From Candidatus Omnitrophota bacterium (GTDB lineage: Bacteria > Omnitrophota > Gorgyraeia > Tantalellales > Tantalellaceae), in contig JAJRVD010000074.1 of assembly GCA_024277375.1 (NCBI GenBank), positions 1 through 40,895 on the forward strand: 40,895 nt of DNA, given 5' to 3'. Positions within the stretch are counted from its first letter, which is position 1. Each line of letters begins with the position of its first letter. A model generated the notes under the pieces. The model was not told the DNA's origin, ran no database searches, and saw nothing but the letters and a program-made list of their open reading frames with translations. This document shows, piece by piece, positions 8,691 through 16,243 of this stretch. Made by a program: the position numbers and the translations under genes.

Positions 8691-8809
8691 CAGACTGTGT
8701 CGTAATTCATTTTGCGGATGGTCGCATACAACATAATGTAGGGGTTTGATTCATCAAACCCGATATAAAGGGCTTGATAAATCAAGCCCCTACATTATGA
8801 CACAGTCTG
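8691..8809. repeat. Family C double-hairpin element, copy 2 (complete)
   Basis: Full-length copy of 119 bp. The 16-nt outer arms cagactgtgtcgtaat and attatgacacagtctg enclose a spacer (ttcattttgcgg region) and the gtagggg...cccctac double hairpin. Its first hairpin reads gggtttgat/atcaaaccc where other copies have gggcttgat/atcaagccc. Both sides of the stem have changed, so pairing is kept. Confidence 0.9.
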
Positions 8810-8810
8810 A

Positions 8811-8904
8811 TTGAGAGGAGCCGCAGGCGATGAAGCAATCTCATTAAATGTAATGTATCGTATAGATTGCTTCGTCAGTCGCTTCGCTCCTTTCTCAAAA
8901 TGAC
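8811..8904. repeat. Family F inverted-repeat element (gaagcaatct type)
   Basis: Arms ttgagaggagccgcaggcga and the complementary gtcgcttcgctcctttctca flank inner gaagcaatct/agattgcttc, ending in the family tail aaatgacag. It abuts family C copy 2 with no spacer. A similar element is at 25225-25316. Confidence 0.75.
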
Positions 8905-8922
8905 AGAAAAAAGTCCTTCTCC

Positions 8923-8943
8923 CTAAAACATAACACCTAAAAC
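8923..8943. repeat. Degenerate 7-bp-period tract at the binding-protein gene end
   Basis: Units ctaaaac, ataacac and ctaaaac in register, overlapping the stop codon at 8937-8939. Short, so less certain than the longer tracts. Confidence 0.4.
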
Positions 8944-10568
8944 TGGTATTTCACCTCGTCTTCCGGGACATACCAATCAATAAAATTATACGCTATTCCC
9001 GCCGGAGCGGTTTTTATACCTTTGAACCGTTTATTCACCGCGGGTGTCGCGTATGAAAAAAATAAAAATGTATATGGCGCGTCTTTGGCAATTTGTTTGT
9101 GTATCGTACGATAAATTTCAGATCTTTTGGATGGATCAAATTCTCGCCTACCCTGCTCTATAAGCACATCAACCTTATGATCAGAATATGAAATAAAATT
9201 TAATCCACCTTTTTCCATGGATTCAGAATGCCACACAGAGTAAGAATCCGGATCGATCGGTATGTTCCACCCCAGTATCACCGCCTGAAACTTCTTTTTA
9301 TCTATAAACTGATCCAGAAACGCCGACCAGGCCACAACCGATATATCCACCTTTACTCCCAGCTTAGCCCACTGCGATTGTATTATCGTGGCGATGTCTT
9401 CTCTTACCTGATTACCCTGGTTGGTAGCTACCGTGAACCGAAATTCAACTCCGTCTTTCTCAAGTATCCCGTCACCATCCACATCAACCCACCCGGCTTG
9501 TTTCAACAATTTAGCGGCTTTAGCGGGGTTATGATCATAGGCTGCCGCGGATTCATTATAGTTTGGTGTTCCTCTCAGAAAAGGTCCCGTACAGCTTTCT
9601 CCCAACCCCAGAAGCACGGCATCAATGATCTCTTTTTTGTCTACCGCGTAACTTAAAGCTCTCCTTACTCTGCCATCAGAGAACATAGGATCCTTAAGAT
9701 TATACCCTATATATGTGTACGAGTGCGCTAAATAACTATACTTCTCCAGACGTGAAGTGAAGTCATGAGTTTCACTGCGATAACGAAACTGATATGGAGT
9801 AAGGCTCATCGAATCTATCCCCCCGGAGACAAGTTCGAGGAACTCAACCGCCTGGTCCGGGATCACCCTGTAAACATATCTTTTAATTCCGGGGGCGTGT
9901 TCAAAATAATCAAGGTTAGCCTCCAAAATAATATACTGCCCGCTTTCCCATCTTACAAACTTATAAGATCCGGTGCCGATGGGAGCTCTCGCGAAAGAAG
10001 AGGTTCGAATATCCCTATCACGGAACAAATGTTCAGGAATTATACCCATTCCAAACTTAAGCAAGGCCGGCGTATACGGTTTAGAATACCGAAAACGTAT
10101 CGTAAACTCATCCACCAGTATTATCTCTTCAATATCGGCATAGTTGGATATGTAGGGACATCCCGACCGAGGATCCAATATTGTTTCGAAAGTAAACTTC
10201 ACATCACCGGAGGTAAACGGTGTGCCGTCATGCCACTTCACATCTTTTTGAAGATAAAAAGTTATTAATCGTCCTTCCTCAGCGACATCCCATCGTTCGG
10301 CCAAGTCGCCCACAATATTCAGATCTTTATCAACTTTTGTAAGACCATTGTAAACAAGTTTACATATCGAACTCGAAGAAGCGTCATCCGCCAAAAATGG
10401 GATCAATATTCTCGCGTCACCTATGCCGGCAGCGACGTACGCGTCGCGAGGAGATGAATTTGTCAGGGAAAACCCGAGAAAAGACGGGGCTAGCAAAAAA
10501 AAGATCACTGCCTTAATAAAAAGCAGTGATCTTTTAGAACGATATATGTTTTTCTTTGTTTTAACCAC
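8937..10568 (-). CDS. Extracellular solute-binding protein, family 5 (peptide-binding)
   Basis: Periplasmic receptor of the peptide ABC importer, 543 residues as read. A basic start and hydrophobic segment (about residues 17-32, FIKAVIFFLLAPSFLGF) look like a Sec signal, with no clear lipobox Cys. Family-5 signs follow: LAERWDVAEEGRLITFYLQK, VKWHDGTPFTSGDVKFTFE, and RRALSYAVDKKEIIDAVLLG. VDVDGDGILEKDG also occurs, a common calcium-loop-like turn in this family. The start codon is GTG (10566-10568) with no obvious ribosome site, and no better in-frame start precedes the signal. It lies just after secG and a perfect GC-rich hairpin, with its permease genes after a 268-nt repeat-filled gap. Confidence 0.94.
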   Translation of the reverse strand: MVKTKKNIYRSKRSLLFIKAVIFFLLAPSFLGFSLTNSSPRDAYVAAGIGDARILIPFLADDASSSSICKLVYNGLTKVDKDLNIVGDLAERWDVAEEGRLITFYLQKDVKWHDGTPFTSGDVKFTFETILDPRSGCPYISNYADIEEIILVDEFTIRFRYSKPYTPALLKFGMGIIPEHLFRDRDIRTSSFARAPIGTGSYKFVRWESGQYIILEANLDYFEHAPGIKRYVYRVIPDQAVEFLELVSGGIDSMSLTPYQFRYRSETHDFTSRLEKYSYLAHSYTYIGYNLKDPMFSDGRVRRALSYAVDKKEIIDAVLLGLGESCTGPFLRGTPNYNESAAAYDHNPAKAAKLLKQAGWVDVDGDGILEKDGVEFRFTVATNQGNQVREDIATIIQSQWAKLGVKVDISVVAWSAFLDQFIDKKKFQAVILGWNIPIDPDSYSVWHSESMEKGGLNFISYSDHKVDVLIEQGRREFDPSKRSEIYRTIHKQIAKDAPYTFLFFSYATPAVNKRFKGIKTAPAGIAYNFIDWYVPEDEVKYQF

Positions 10569-10587
10569 AGTTTTCAGCTAAAAACAT

Positions 10588-10615
10588 GTAGGGGCACGGC
10601 ATGCCGTGCCCCTAC
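10588..10615 (-). terminator. Perfect 28-bp GC-rich palindrome after secG (family D), possible terminator
   Basis: GTAGGGGCACGGCA is followed immediately by its exact complement, giving 14-bp arms. On the minus strand the stem is followed by ATGTTTTTAGC. A GC-rich stem plus a U5 run soon after fits a modest intrinsic terminator or attenuator between the glycolytic operon and the importer. Related copies at 5174-5200 and 34471-34498 show it is also a dispersed repeat. Confidence 0.55.
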
Positions 10616-10621
10616 CGTTAA

Positions 10622-11005
10622 TTATGAGGTCACCGCTTCAGCCTCCGGCGCAGCTGCGGCAGGCTGAACTGCTTCTCCCGCGGGTTTTTCAACAGGAGCG
10701 ACCGGAACAACAGGAGCGCTTTCAGTAACAGGCGCGGTCGGAAGCACGGGTATCCGCCCTTGAGTAAAAAGAGATCTGCCCCGTCTCGCGGTTATGGCTC
10801 CCAAAAGAAGCGATGTCACAAGAAACGCTATAGCGCTTATTGTAGTAGCTTTCTTTAAAACAACAGGAGCTTGTGTTCCCAGGACGGATTGCGCGTCTCC
10901 GCTAAAAGCTTCAGTAAGACCGCCTCCTCTTCCCGCCTGAAGCAATATAACGGCTATCAATACCAAACATACAACTACGTGTATTACCAAGAGTGCTATA
11001 TACAT
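10622..11005 (-). CDS. secG: Protein-export membrane protein SecG
   Basis: Small subunit of the SecYEG translocon. The 127-residue protein has a first transmembrane segment (about residues 2-22) and the family motif LLQAGRGGGLTEAF. A Gly/Ser turn and a second segment (KATTISAIAFLVTSLLLGAI) follow. The C-terminal tail of about 50 residues is rich in Ala, Pro, Val and Glu, a low-complexity extension common in SecG homologues. The ATG at 11005 follows AAAGGATTAAAAA. It sits three bases after the tpiA stop in the common gap-pgk-tpiA-secG arrangement. Confidence 0.95.
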   Translation of the reverse strand: MYIALLVIHVVVCLVLIAVILLQAGRGGGLTEAFSGDAQSVLGTQAPVVLKKATTISAIAFLVTSLLLGAITARRGRSLFTQGRIPVLPTAPVTESAPVVPVAPVEKPAGEAVQPAAAAPEAEAVTS

Positions 11006-11008
11006 TTT

Positions 11009-11788
11009 TTAATCCTTTGTTCCTTCATATAATTTTGACGTTTTCTTTATCATGTCAATGAAACTTTCCGGTTTCAAGCTGGCTCCACCGATAAGTCCAC
11101 CATCAATATCTTCTTCTCTCATAAGTTCTTCTATGTTTTCAGGCTTCGCGCTCCCCCCATAAATTATCCGCATACTGCTTGCCAACACGTCAGAATACAA
11201 TTCAGCGATCAGCTTCCTGATAGCGGCATGTATTTCCTGCGCCTGGTCGGGAGTTGCTGTCAGGCCGGTACCTATGGCCCATACCGGTTCATAGGCGATC
11301 ACTAAAGAAACGATATCTTTCTCACTAAACCCCTTAAGAGCGCCTTTGATCTGAGTCTCTACTATTTCTATGGTCTTCGAGGCTTCTCTTTCCTCTAAAG
11401 TCTCTCCAACACATAAAATAGGAACTATTTCCGATTCAATAGCCGCTTTAATACGCATGTTGACTGTTTCGTCTGTTTCTCCAAAATATTTCCTGCGTTC
11501 GGAATGCCCTATTATAACATACTTACACCCCACGCTCTTAAGCATGTCGACAGAAACTTCTCCGGTAAAAGCACCTTCTTTTTCCCAGTAACAGTTCTGC
11601 GCGCCTAAAGCCACATTGTTTTCAACCAGCATCTGCCCAACATCACTGAGATTAGTAAAAGTCGGACAAACAACGATCCCTACATTGGCGACATCATATA
11701 CTTCACGCTTAATATTATTCACAAGTTCGATCGCCTCGTTTACGTTCTTATACATCTTCCAATTGCCCGCTATTATAGGCTGTCTCAT
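11009..11788 (-). CDS. tpiA: Triosephosphate isomerase
   Basis: Interconverts dihydroxyacetone phosphate and glyceraldehyde 3-phosphate in the cytosol. The 259-residue protein has the substrate Lys in GNWKMYKN (about residues 8-15), catalytic His in GHSERRKYFGE, and catalytic Glu in IAYEPVWAIGTG. The phosphate loop is YGGSAKPEN plus GGLIGGASL. Length is normal. Its ATG overlaps the pgk stop by four bases (ATGA) with GAAGGAGAGGGT upstream, so the three glycolytic genes are translated in tight sequence. Confidence 0.98.
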   Translation of the reverse strand: MRQPIIAGNWKMYKNVNEAIELVNNIKREVYDVANVGIVVCPTFTNLSDVGQMLVENNVALGAQNCYWEKEGAFTGEVSVDMLKSVGCKYVIIGHSERRKYFGETDETVNMRIKAAIESEIVPILCVGETLEEREASKTIEIVETQIKGALKGFSEKDIVSLVIAYEPVWAIGTGLTATPDQAQEIHAAIRKLIAELYSDVLASSMRIIYGGSAKPENIEELMREEDIDGGLIGGASLKPESFIDMIKKTSKLYEGTKD

Positions 11789-12972
11789 ACCCTCTCCTTC
11801 TCGTCTAACGCCGCTATACCCGGCAGTTCTTTCCCTTCCAAATATTCCAAAGAAGCGCCGCCACCCGTAGACATATGCGACATCTTCTTCCCCAATCCTA
11901 TCTGATTAACCGCCGCGGCGGTATCGCCCCCACCTATAACGGTAGTCGCGTCCAGTTTGGCCATAAACTCAGCCAGCTTCTTCGTGCCGGTCGAATATGC
12001 CTTCATCTCGAAAAGGCCCATAGGTCCGTTCCACACTATTGTTTTTGACTCTTTAATAACCGATCTATACCGTTTGATCGTCGCGGGCCCTATATCAAGA
12101 CCGATCCAGCCGTCAGGGATATCTTCGGCAACAACTTTATTTTTAGCCTTTTCCGCTATTTCTTTTGAGACAACATGATCTTTCGGCAGAAAAATACTTA
12201 CGTTCTTCTTGCCAGCTTCGTCAAAGATCTTCCTTACCGTATCAAGCATCTCATTTTCCACTCTGGACGAACCTATCCCCTTATGCCTGGACTTAAGGAA
12301 AGTATACGCCATCGCGCCACCTATGATCAAGTAATCTATTTTGTCCAGCATGTTCTCAATTAGCGGTATTTTATCTGCTACCTTAGCGCCGCCCAATATG
12401 AGACAGAACGGTTTATCCGGCGACTTCGTAACCTTCTCAAAATACTCTATCTCTTTCTGAACAAGAAATCCCGCTACGCTTGGAAGAAACTCGGTAATAC
12501 CTACAGTCGAAGCATGCGCGCGATGACAAGTACCAAAAGCGTCTTCGGCGAAGACTTCACCCAAAGAAGCAAGCTGTTTAGCGAAAACCACGTCGTTCTT
12601 TGTCTCTTCTTTGTAGAACCTCAGGTTTTCAAGAAGAATAACATCGCCGTCAACCATAGAGCCGGCAGCTTCTTCTACATCCTCGCCAATACAATCATCC
12701 ATCTTTTTTACATTTTTGCCAAGCAAAGCTGAAAGCCTCTCGGCAACAGGATCAAGACAAAACTCTTCTTTCTTCTCGCCCTTGGGACGCCCCATATGAC
12801 TCATAAGAATAAGCCTGCCTCCCTCGGCGATAATATATTTGATCGATGGTAATGCCGCGACTATCCTCGCATCATCTGTAATATTGCGGTGCTCATCAAG
12901 GGGGACATTAAAATCCGCCCTCATGAGCACTCTTTTACCCTTTAATTGGATATCCGCAATAGTCTTTTTCAT
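11785..12972 (-). CDS. pgk: Phosphoglycerate kinase
   Basis: Transfers phosphate from 1,3-bisphosphoglycerate to ADP. The 395-residue monomer shows RADFNVPLD near residue 18 and the substrate site SHMGRPKG. The hinge region is FCLILGGAKVADKIPLIE, and the nucleotide-binding C-terminal domain has IVWNGPMGLFE and VIGGGDTAAAVNQ. Length is normal and no disruption is seen. The ATG follows the gap stop without a single base between them (TAAATG). The gene ends with TGA, which shows TGA is used as a normal stop in this genome. Confidence 0.98.
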   Translation of the reverse strand: MKKTIADIQLKGKRVLMRADFNVPLDEHRNITDDARIVAALPSIKYIIAEGGRLILMSHMGRPKGEKKEEFCLDPVAERLSALLGKNVKKMDDCIGEDVEEAAGSMVDGDVILLENLRFYKEETKNDVVFAKQLASLGEVFAEDAFGTCHRAHASTVGITEFLPSVAGFLVQKEIEYFEKVTKSPDKPFCLILGGAKVADKIPLIENMLDKIDYLIIGGAMAYTFLKSRHKGIGSSRVENEMLDTVRKIFDEAGKKNVSIFLPKDHVVSKEIAEKAKNKVVAEDIPDGWIGLDIGPATIKRYRSVIKESKTIVWNGPMGLFEMKAYSTGTKKLAEFMAKLDATTVIGGGDTAAAVNQIGLGKKMSHMSTGGGASLEYLEGKELPGIAALDEKERV

Positions 12973-14031
<1,059 letters not shown>

Positions 14032-14047
14032 TCACTACCTCATCACA

Positions 14048-14085
14048 CGTAGGAGCGGTATTACCTTCGGCGATGAGCCTCGAAC
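14048..14085. repeat. Family E hairpin in the gap leader
   Basis: cgtaggagcggtattacctt continuing cggcgatgagcctcgaac matches the element at 38320-38356 (gtaagagcggtatcaccttc...). It lies between the predicted gap transcription start and the gap ribosome site, so it would be transcribed into the leader. Confidence 0.6.
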
Positions 14086-14103
14086 CCCTATAATTGAGTA
14101 CGT

Positions 14104-14132
14104 ATTATATACTCTAAGGCCAAATCCATCAA
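14104..14132 (-). promoter_or_regulatory. Predicted strong sigma70-type promoter for gap-pgk-tpiA-secG
   Basis: On the minus strand -35 TTGATG (14127-14132) and a perfect -10 TATAAT (14104-14109) are 17 nt apart. Transcription would start near 14097, giving a leader of about 105 nt that contains a family E hairpin. Confidence 0.7.
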
Positions 14133-14205
14133 CCCTTTTTTTGGATTTTTTTTGTAATGAGGCATTCGATATGTGGGATGTACCACGCGAGTTCAGTTTT
14201 AATCA

Positions 14206-14246
14206 GGAGACTGTCCCAAGCGGCGAAGCCGCGAGTGGACTATCCC
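14206..14246. repeat. Family B palindromic element, copy 1
   Basis: ggagactgtcccaagcggcg ... gtggactatccc. Core shared with copies at 14413, 22049, 33333 and 36812: ctgtcccaagc, a small inner hairpin ggcgaagcc, then gtggactgtcc. Confidence 0.8.
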
Positions 14247-14412
14247 ATCAGTAATCAAAGTTTTGCACATCTTGGGACAGGTTCACCGAAGGGAACCCTG
14301 TCCGCAAACTGAACTATACCCCGGGGACACCTTTAATATTGCGAATGGGGACACTTTCAATACTAACTTCGCACCCGGTACAAATTCACAGGCAAATTCA
14401 GGTAAATTCAGG

Positions 14413-14462
14413 CTTAGGGGACTGTCCCAAGCGGCGAAGCCGCGAGTGGACTGTCCCCTAAG
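14413..14462. repeat. Family B palindromic element, copy 2
   Basis: cttaggggactgtcccaagc ... gtggactgtcccctaag. The outermost cttag/ctaag pair is complementary but absent from other copies, an example of copy-specific arms. Confidence 0.85.
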
Positions 14463-14496
14463 TAATCCGCGTGTTTGTTCCAGCCATTGACACCAA

Positions 14497-14602
14497 AGTT
14501 TTGAAATGGTGGGTATGTCCCGGCGCGAGTTCGGAAAAACCGGAAAATGTTTCGGTTTTTACGCATGTTTAAGCACCGGGACATACCCACCATTTCAAAA
14601 CT
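14497..14602. repeat. Family A palindrome with 27-bp perfect arms
   Basis: Arms at 14497-14523 and 14576-14602 are exact reverse complements. Inside are gcgagttcgg and cgcatgtttaagc, also found in the element at 22016-22139, and an inner stem gaaaaaccg/cggtttttac. It begins 13 nt after the stop at 14615 and could end transcription of the giant frame, though no U-run is evident. Confidence 0.9.
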
Positions 14603-14614
14603 GCACAAAAGGCA

Positions 14615-15817
14615 TTATAACGAGAATGCCAGATCGAGCTTGCGGTAGTATTTTTCCTTGAGCAACTGATACTCCATCGGATCCATCTTAGGCAGAAACT
14701 TCACTATCCTCTTGACCGCGTCATAATACGTGACCATAGAAGGCAAGCTTTCAAATGGAATACCTTTACCCACCGCCAACTCAAGAGATATAGACAACAT
14801 CTCGAGTATCGGGATAAAACACTCTTCATCGCTTTTTAGCTTTTCGGCCTTGTTAAGCTCACTCATATCCATGGAACCGAAAAACGCTCCCTTGTTCTTC
14901 TTTGTGCTCCTCAGAGCCTCGAACTTTTCATTGCCGAGTATCGCGTCTATGGCGGCTTCCGAGTCCAAAATAATGATATTGGAATAATCGGTATCGCTCT
15001 CATCTGCCATCTTCATAAGTTTCTGCGCTAAGATATTACTATCTTCAAATACAAAGTCGACATTATCCAGGCCCAGATCTTTGATCTCTTTCTCGAAAAA
15101 GTCTTTTATCCTTTTCATCCGCGGATTCAAAATGCTATGCTGGTCTTCTCCTCTCTTATATCTGGGAAGACCACTTTTCCCGAGACCTATTATGATCCTC
15201 TGCCCCTTTTCACTTCGGCTCTTATCTCTCTTGGCGCGCCGGGCAAGCGTAACACTGGCTGAACACAGACCATCTATTTCAAGGTCATTTATCCCTTTAT
15301 CTTTTATACCCTCTATTCCACCCTCTCTTATTGTTCTAACGTCATCAGCAATCTCGCGAGGCACAACCCCTATGTTATCAACTTCTCTCAATAACATCTC
15401 AAGACGCTTCTTGATCTCAAACGCCGTACTGTCCCTGTTTATGCGCCATTTACTAAGACTATTAAAAATTATCTTTTCGCTGCCAAGGTATTTGACTATA
15501 TTATTGCTCGCTGCTACCACCACACTCATTCTATTGTTTATTTTTTCAACCGATTTATATGCTTTTGCTACCTCTTCAGCTTCCGCGTCTAATTGTTCCT
15601 TATCCTTAACGGTTTTTCCCACCGCACCCTGCAACCCATCATTTCCTGAGTCTTCGGTGACATCTTCCTTCGATTTACTCCTGAAACCTTCGTGGCTCTC
15701 CTTATAGCTCTCCTTATAGCTCGCCTCGTATGCATCAATAACCTCGTCATCTTCCCCATTATTAACTTTCTTCACCGTTGCGAAAATCGCGAAACCCATA
15801 ATAAATGTTATGAACAT
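14615..15817 (-). CDS. C-terminal segment of the giant protein (400 residues), or a separate membrane-anchored protein
   Basis: I recognise no named domain. It begins with a hydrophobic segment (MFITFIMGFAIFATVKKV), followed by an acidic and Lys-rich linker (about residues 20-90). A globular alpha/beta-looking region follows, with FVFEDSN, YSNIIILDSEAAIDAILG and GAFFGSMDMSELNKAEKL. Its end, KSDEECFIPILEMLSISLEL and DAVKRIVKFLPKMDP, is helical. It is in frame with the segment before it, separated by TAA and three codons. A TAAGG sequence seven bases before its ATG means independent initiation is possible. Function unknown. Confidence 0.75.
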   Translation of the reverse strand: MFITFIMGFAIFATVKKVNNGEDDEVIDAYEASYKESYKESHEGFRSKSKEDVTEDSGNDGLQGAVGKTVKDKEQLDAEAEEVAKAYKSVEKINNRMSVVVAASNNIVKYLGSEKIIFNSLSKWRINRDSTAFEIKKRLEMLLREVDNIGVVPREIADDVRTIREGGIEGIKDKGINDLEIDGLCSASVTLARRAKRDKSRSEKGQRIIIGLGKSGLPRYKRGEDQHSILNPRMKRIKDFFEKEIKDLGLDNVDFVFEDSNILAQKLMKMADESDTDYSNIIILDSEAAIDAILGNEKFEALRSTKKNKGAFFGSMDMSELNKAEKLKSDEECFIPILEMLSISLELAVGKGIPFESLPSMVTYYDAVKRIVKFLPKMDPMEYQLLKEKYYRKLDLAFSL

Positions 15818-15826
15818 TTTCAGACC

Positions 15827-16090
15827 TTACGCTGCAACTATTCCTTTTTTTGCACCCACCAATACCGGGCCAGCCGCGAATGCCGACGTAGCTGATAGCG
15901 GGATCCCAGGCAATGCAGACAGAAGCAATCCTGTGCCCACCAAAGCGAATAACATCAGAATAACCTTACCCGCGGACGTAACGCTCTTCTTCTTATCATC
16001 CTCAAGACCGGCTAGATACTCTCTCTCTTTATGAAACTCTTCTTCAGTATCTGGTTTTGTCAGATCAATTATCTTTCTCTGAATTTGCAT
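15827..16090 (-). CDS. Short segment of the giant frame (87 residues from first ATG)
   Basis: From the ATG at 16090 this reads an amphipathic start (QIQRKIIDLTKPDTEEEFHK), then KSVTSAGKVILMLFALVGTG, a likely transmembrane segment, and an Ala/Gly-rich end. The same frame is open upstream to the TAA at 16244 and encodes 51 more plausible residues, including KLRGYYVRGIVKYRDTEG. The ATG is therefore probably internal and not a start. No ribosome site precedes it. Best regarded as part of the giant protein linking the repeat region to the last segment. Confidence 0.55.
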   Translation of the reverse strand: MQIQRKIIDLTKPDTEEEFHKEREYLAGLEDDKKKSVTSAGKVILMLFALVGTGLLLSALPGIPLSATSAFAAGPVLVGAKKGIVAA

Positions 16091-16243
16091 CGCTGCCTGA
16101 TAAGCTTTTTCACCTTCCGCGCCTTCTGTATCCCTATACTTGACAATTCCGCGAACATAATATCCTCGTAGTTTTTTGTTCGCTTCTTCAGCTTCTTTAG
16201 CCGTTCCACCATCTTTGCCTCTATTAATCTTTTTCTCTTCATC

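Larger units (their letters stand above)
14140..14614. other. Gene-free stretch of nested palindromic elements between gap and the giant frame
   Basis: No coding potential is evident. It holds two family B elements (14206-14246 and 14413-14462) and a large family A palindrome (14497-14602). A hairpin with ggacaggttc/gaaccctgtcc arms (about 14273-14303) lies between, as do short direct repeats of aaattcagg (about 14385-14412). Fragments gttcagttt (14191-14199) and aaactgaac (about 14306-14314) form another inverted pair around the first B copy, so elements appear nested in one another. Confidence 0.6.

Noticed and set aside
16069-16242. A 57-residue minus-strand ORF starting just after the TAA at 16244
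   Set aside because: It is a Lys/Arg-rich out-of-frame reading of DNA whose in-frame translation looks better. It overlaps the next segment and has no clear ribosome site.
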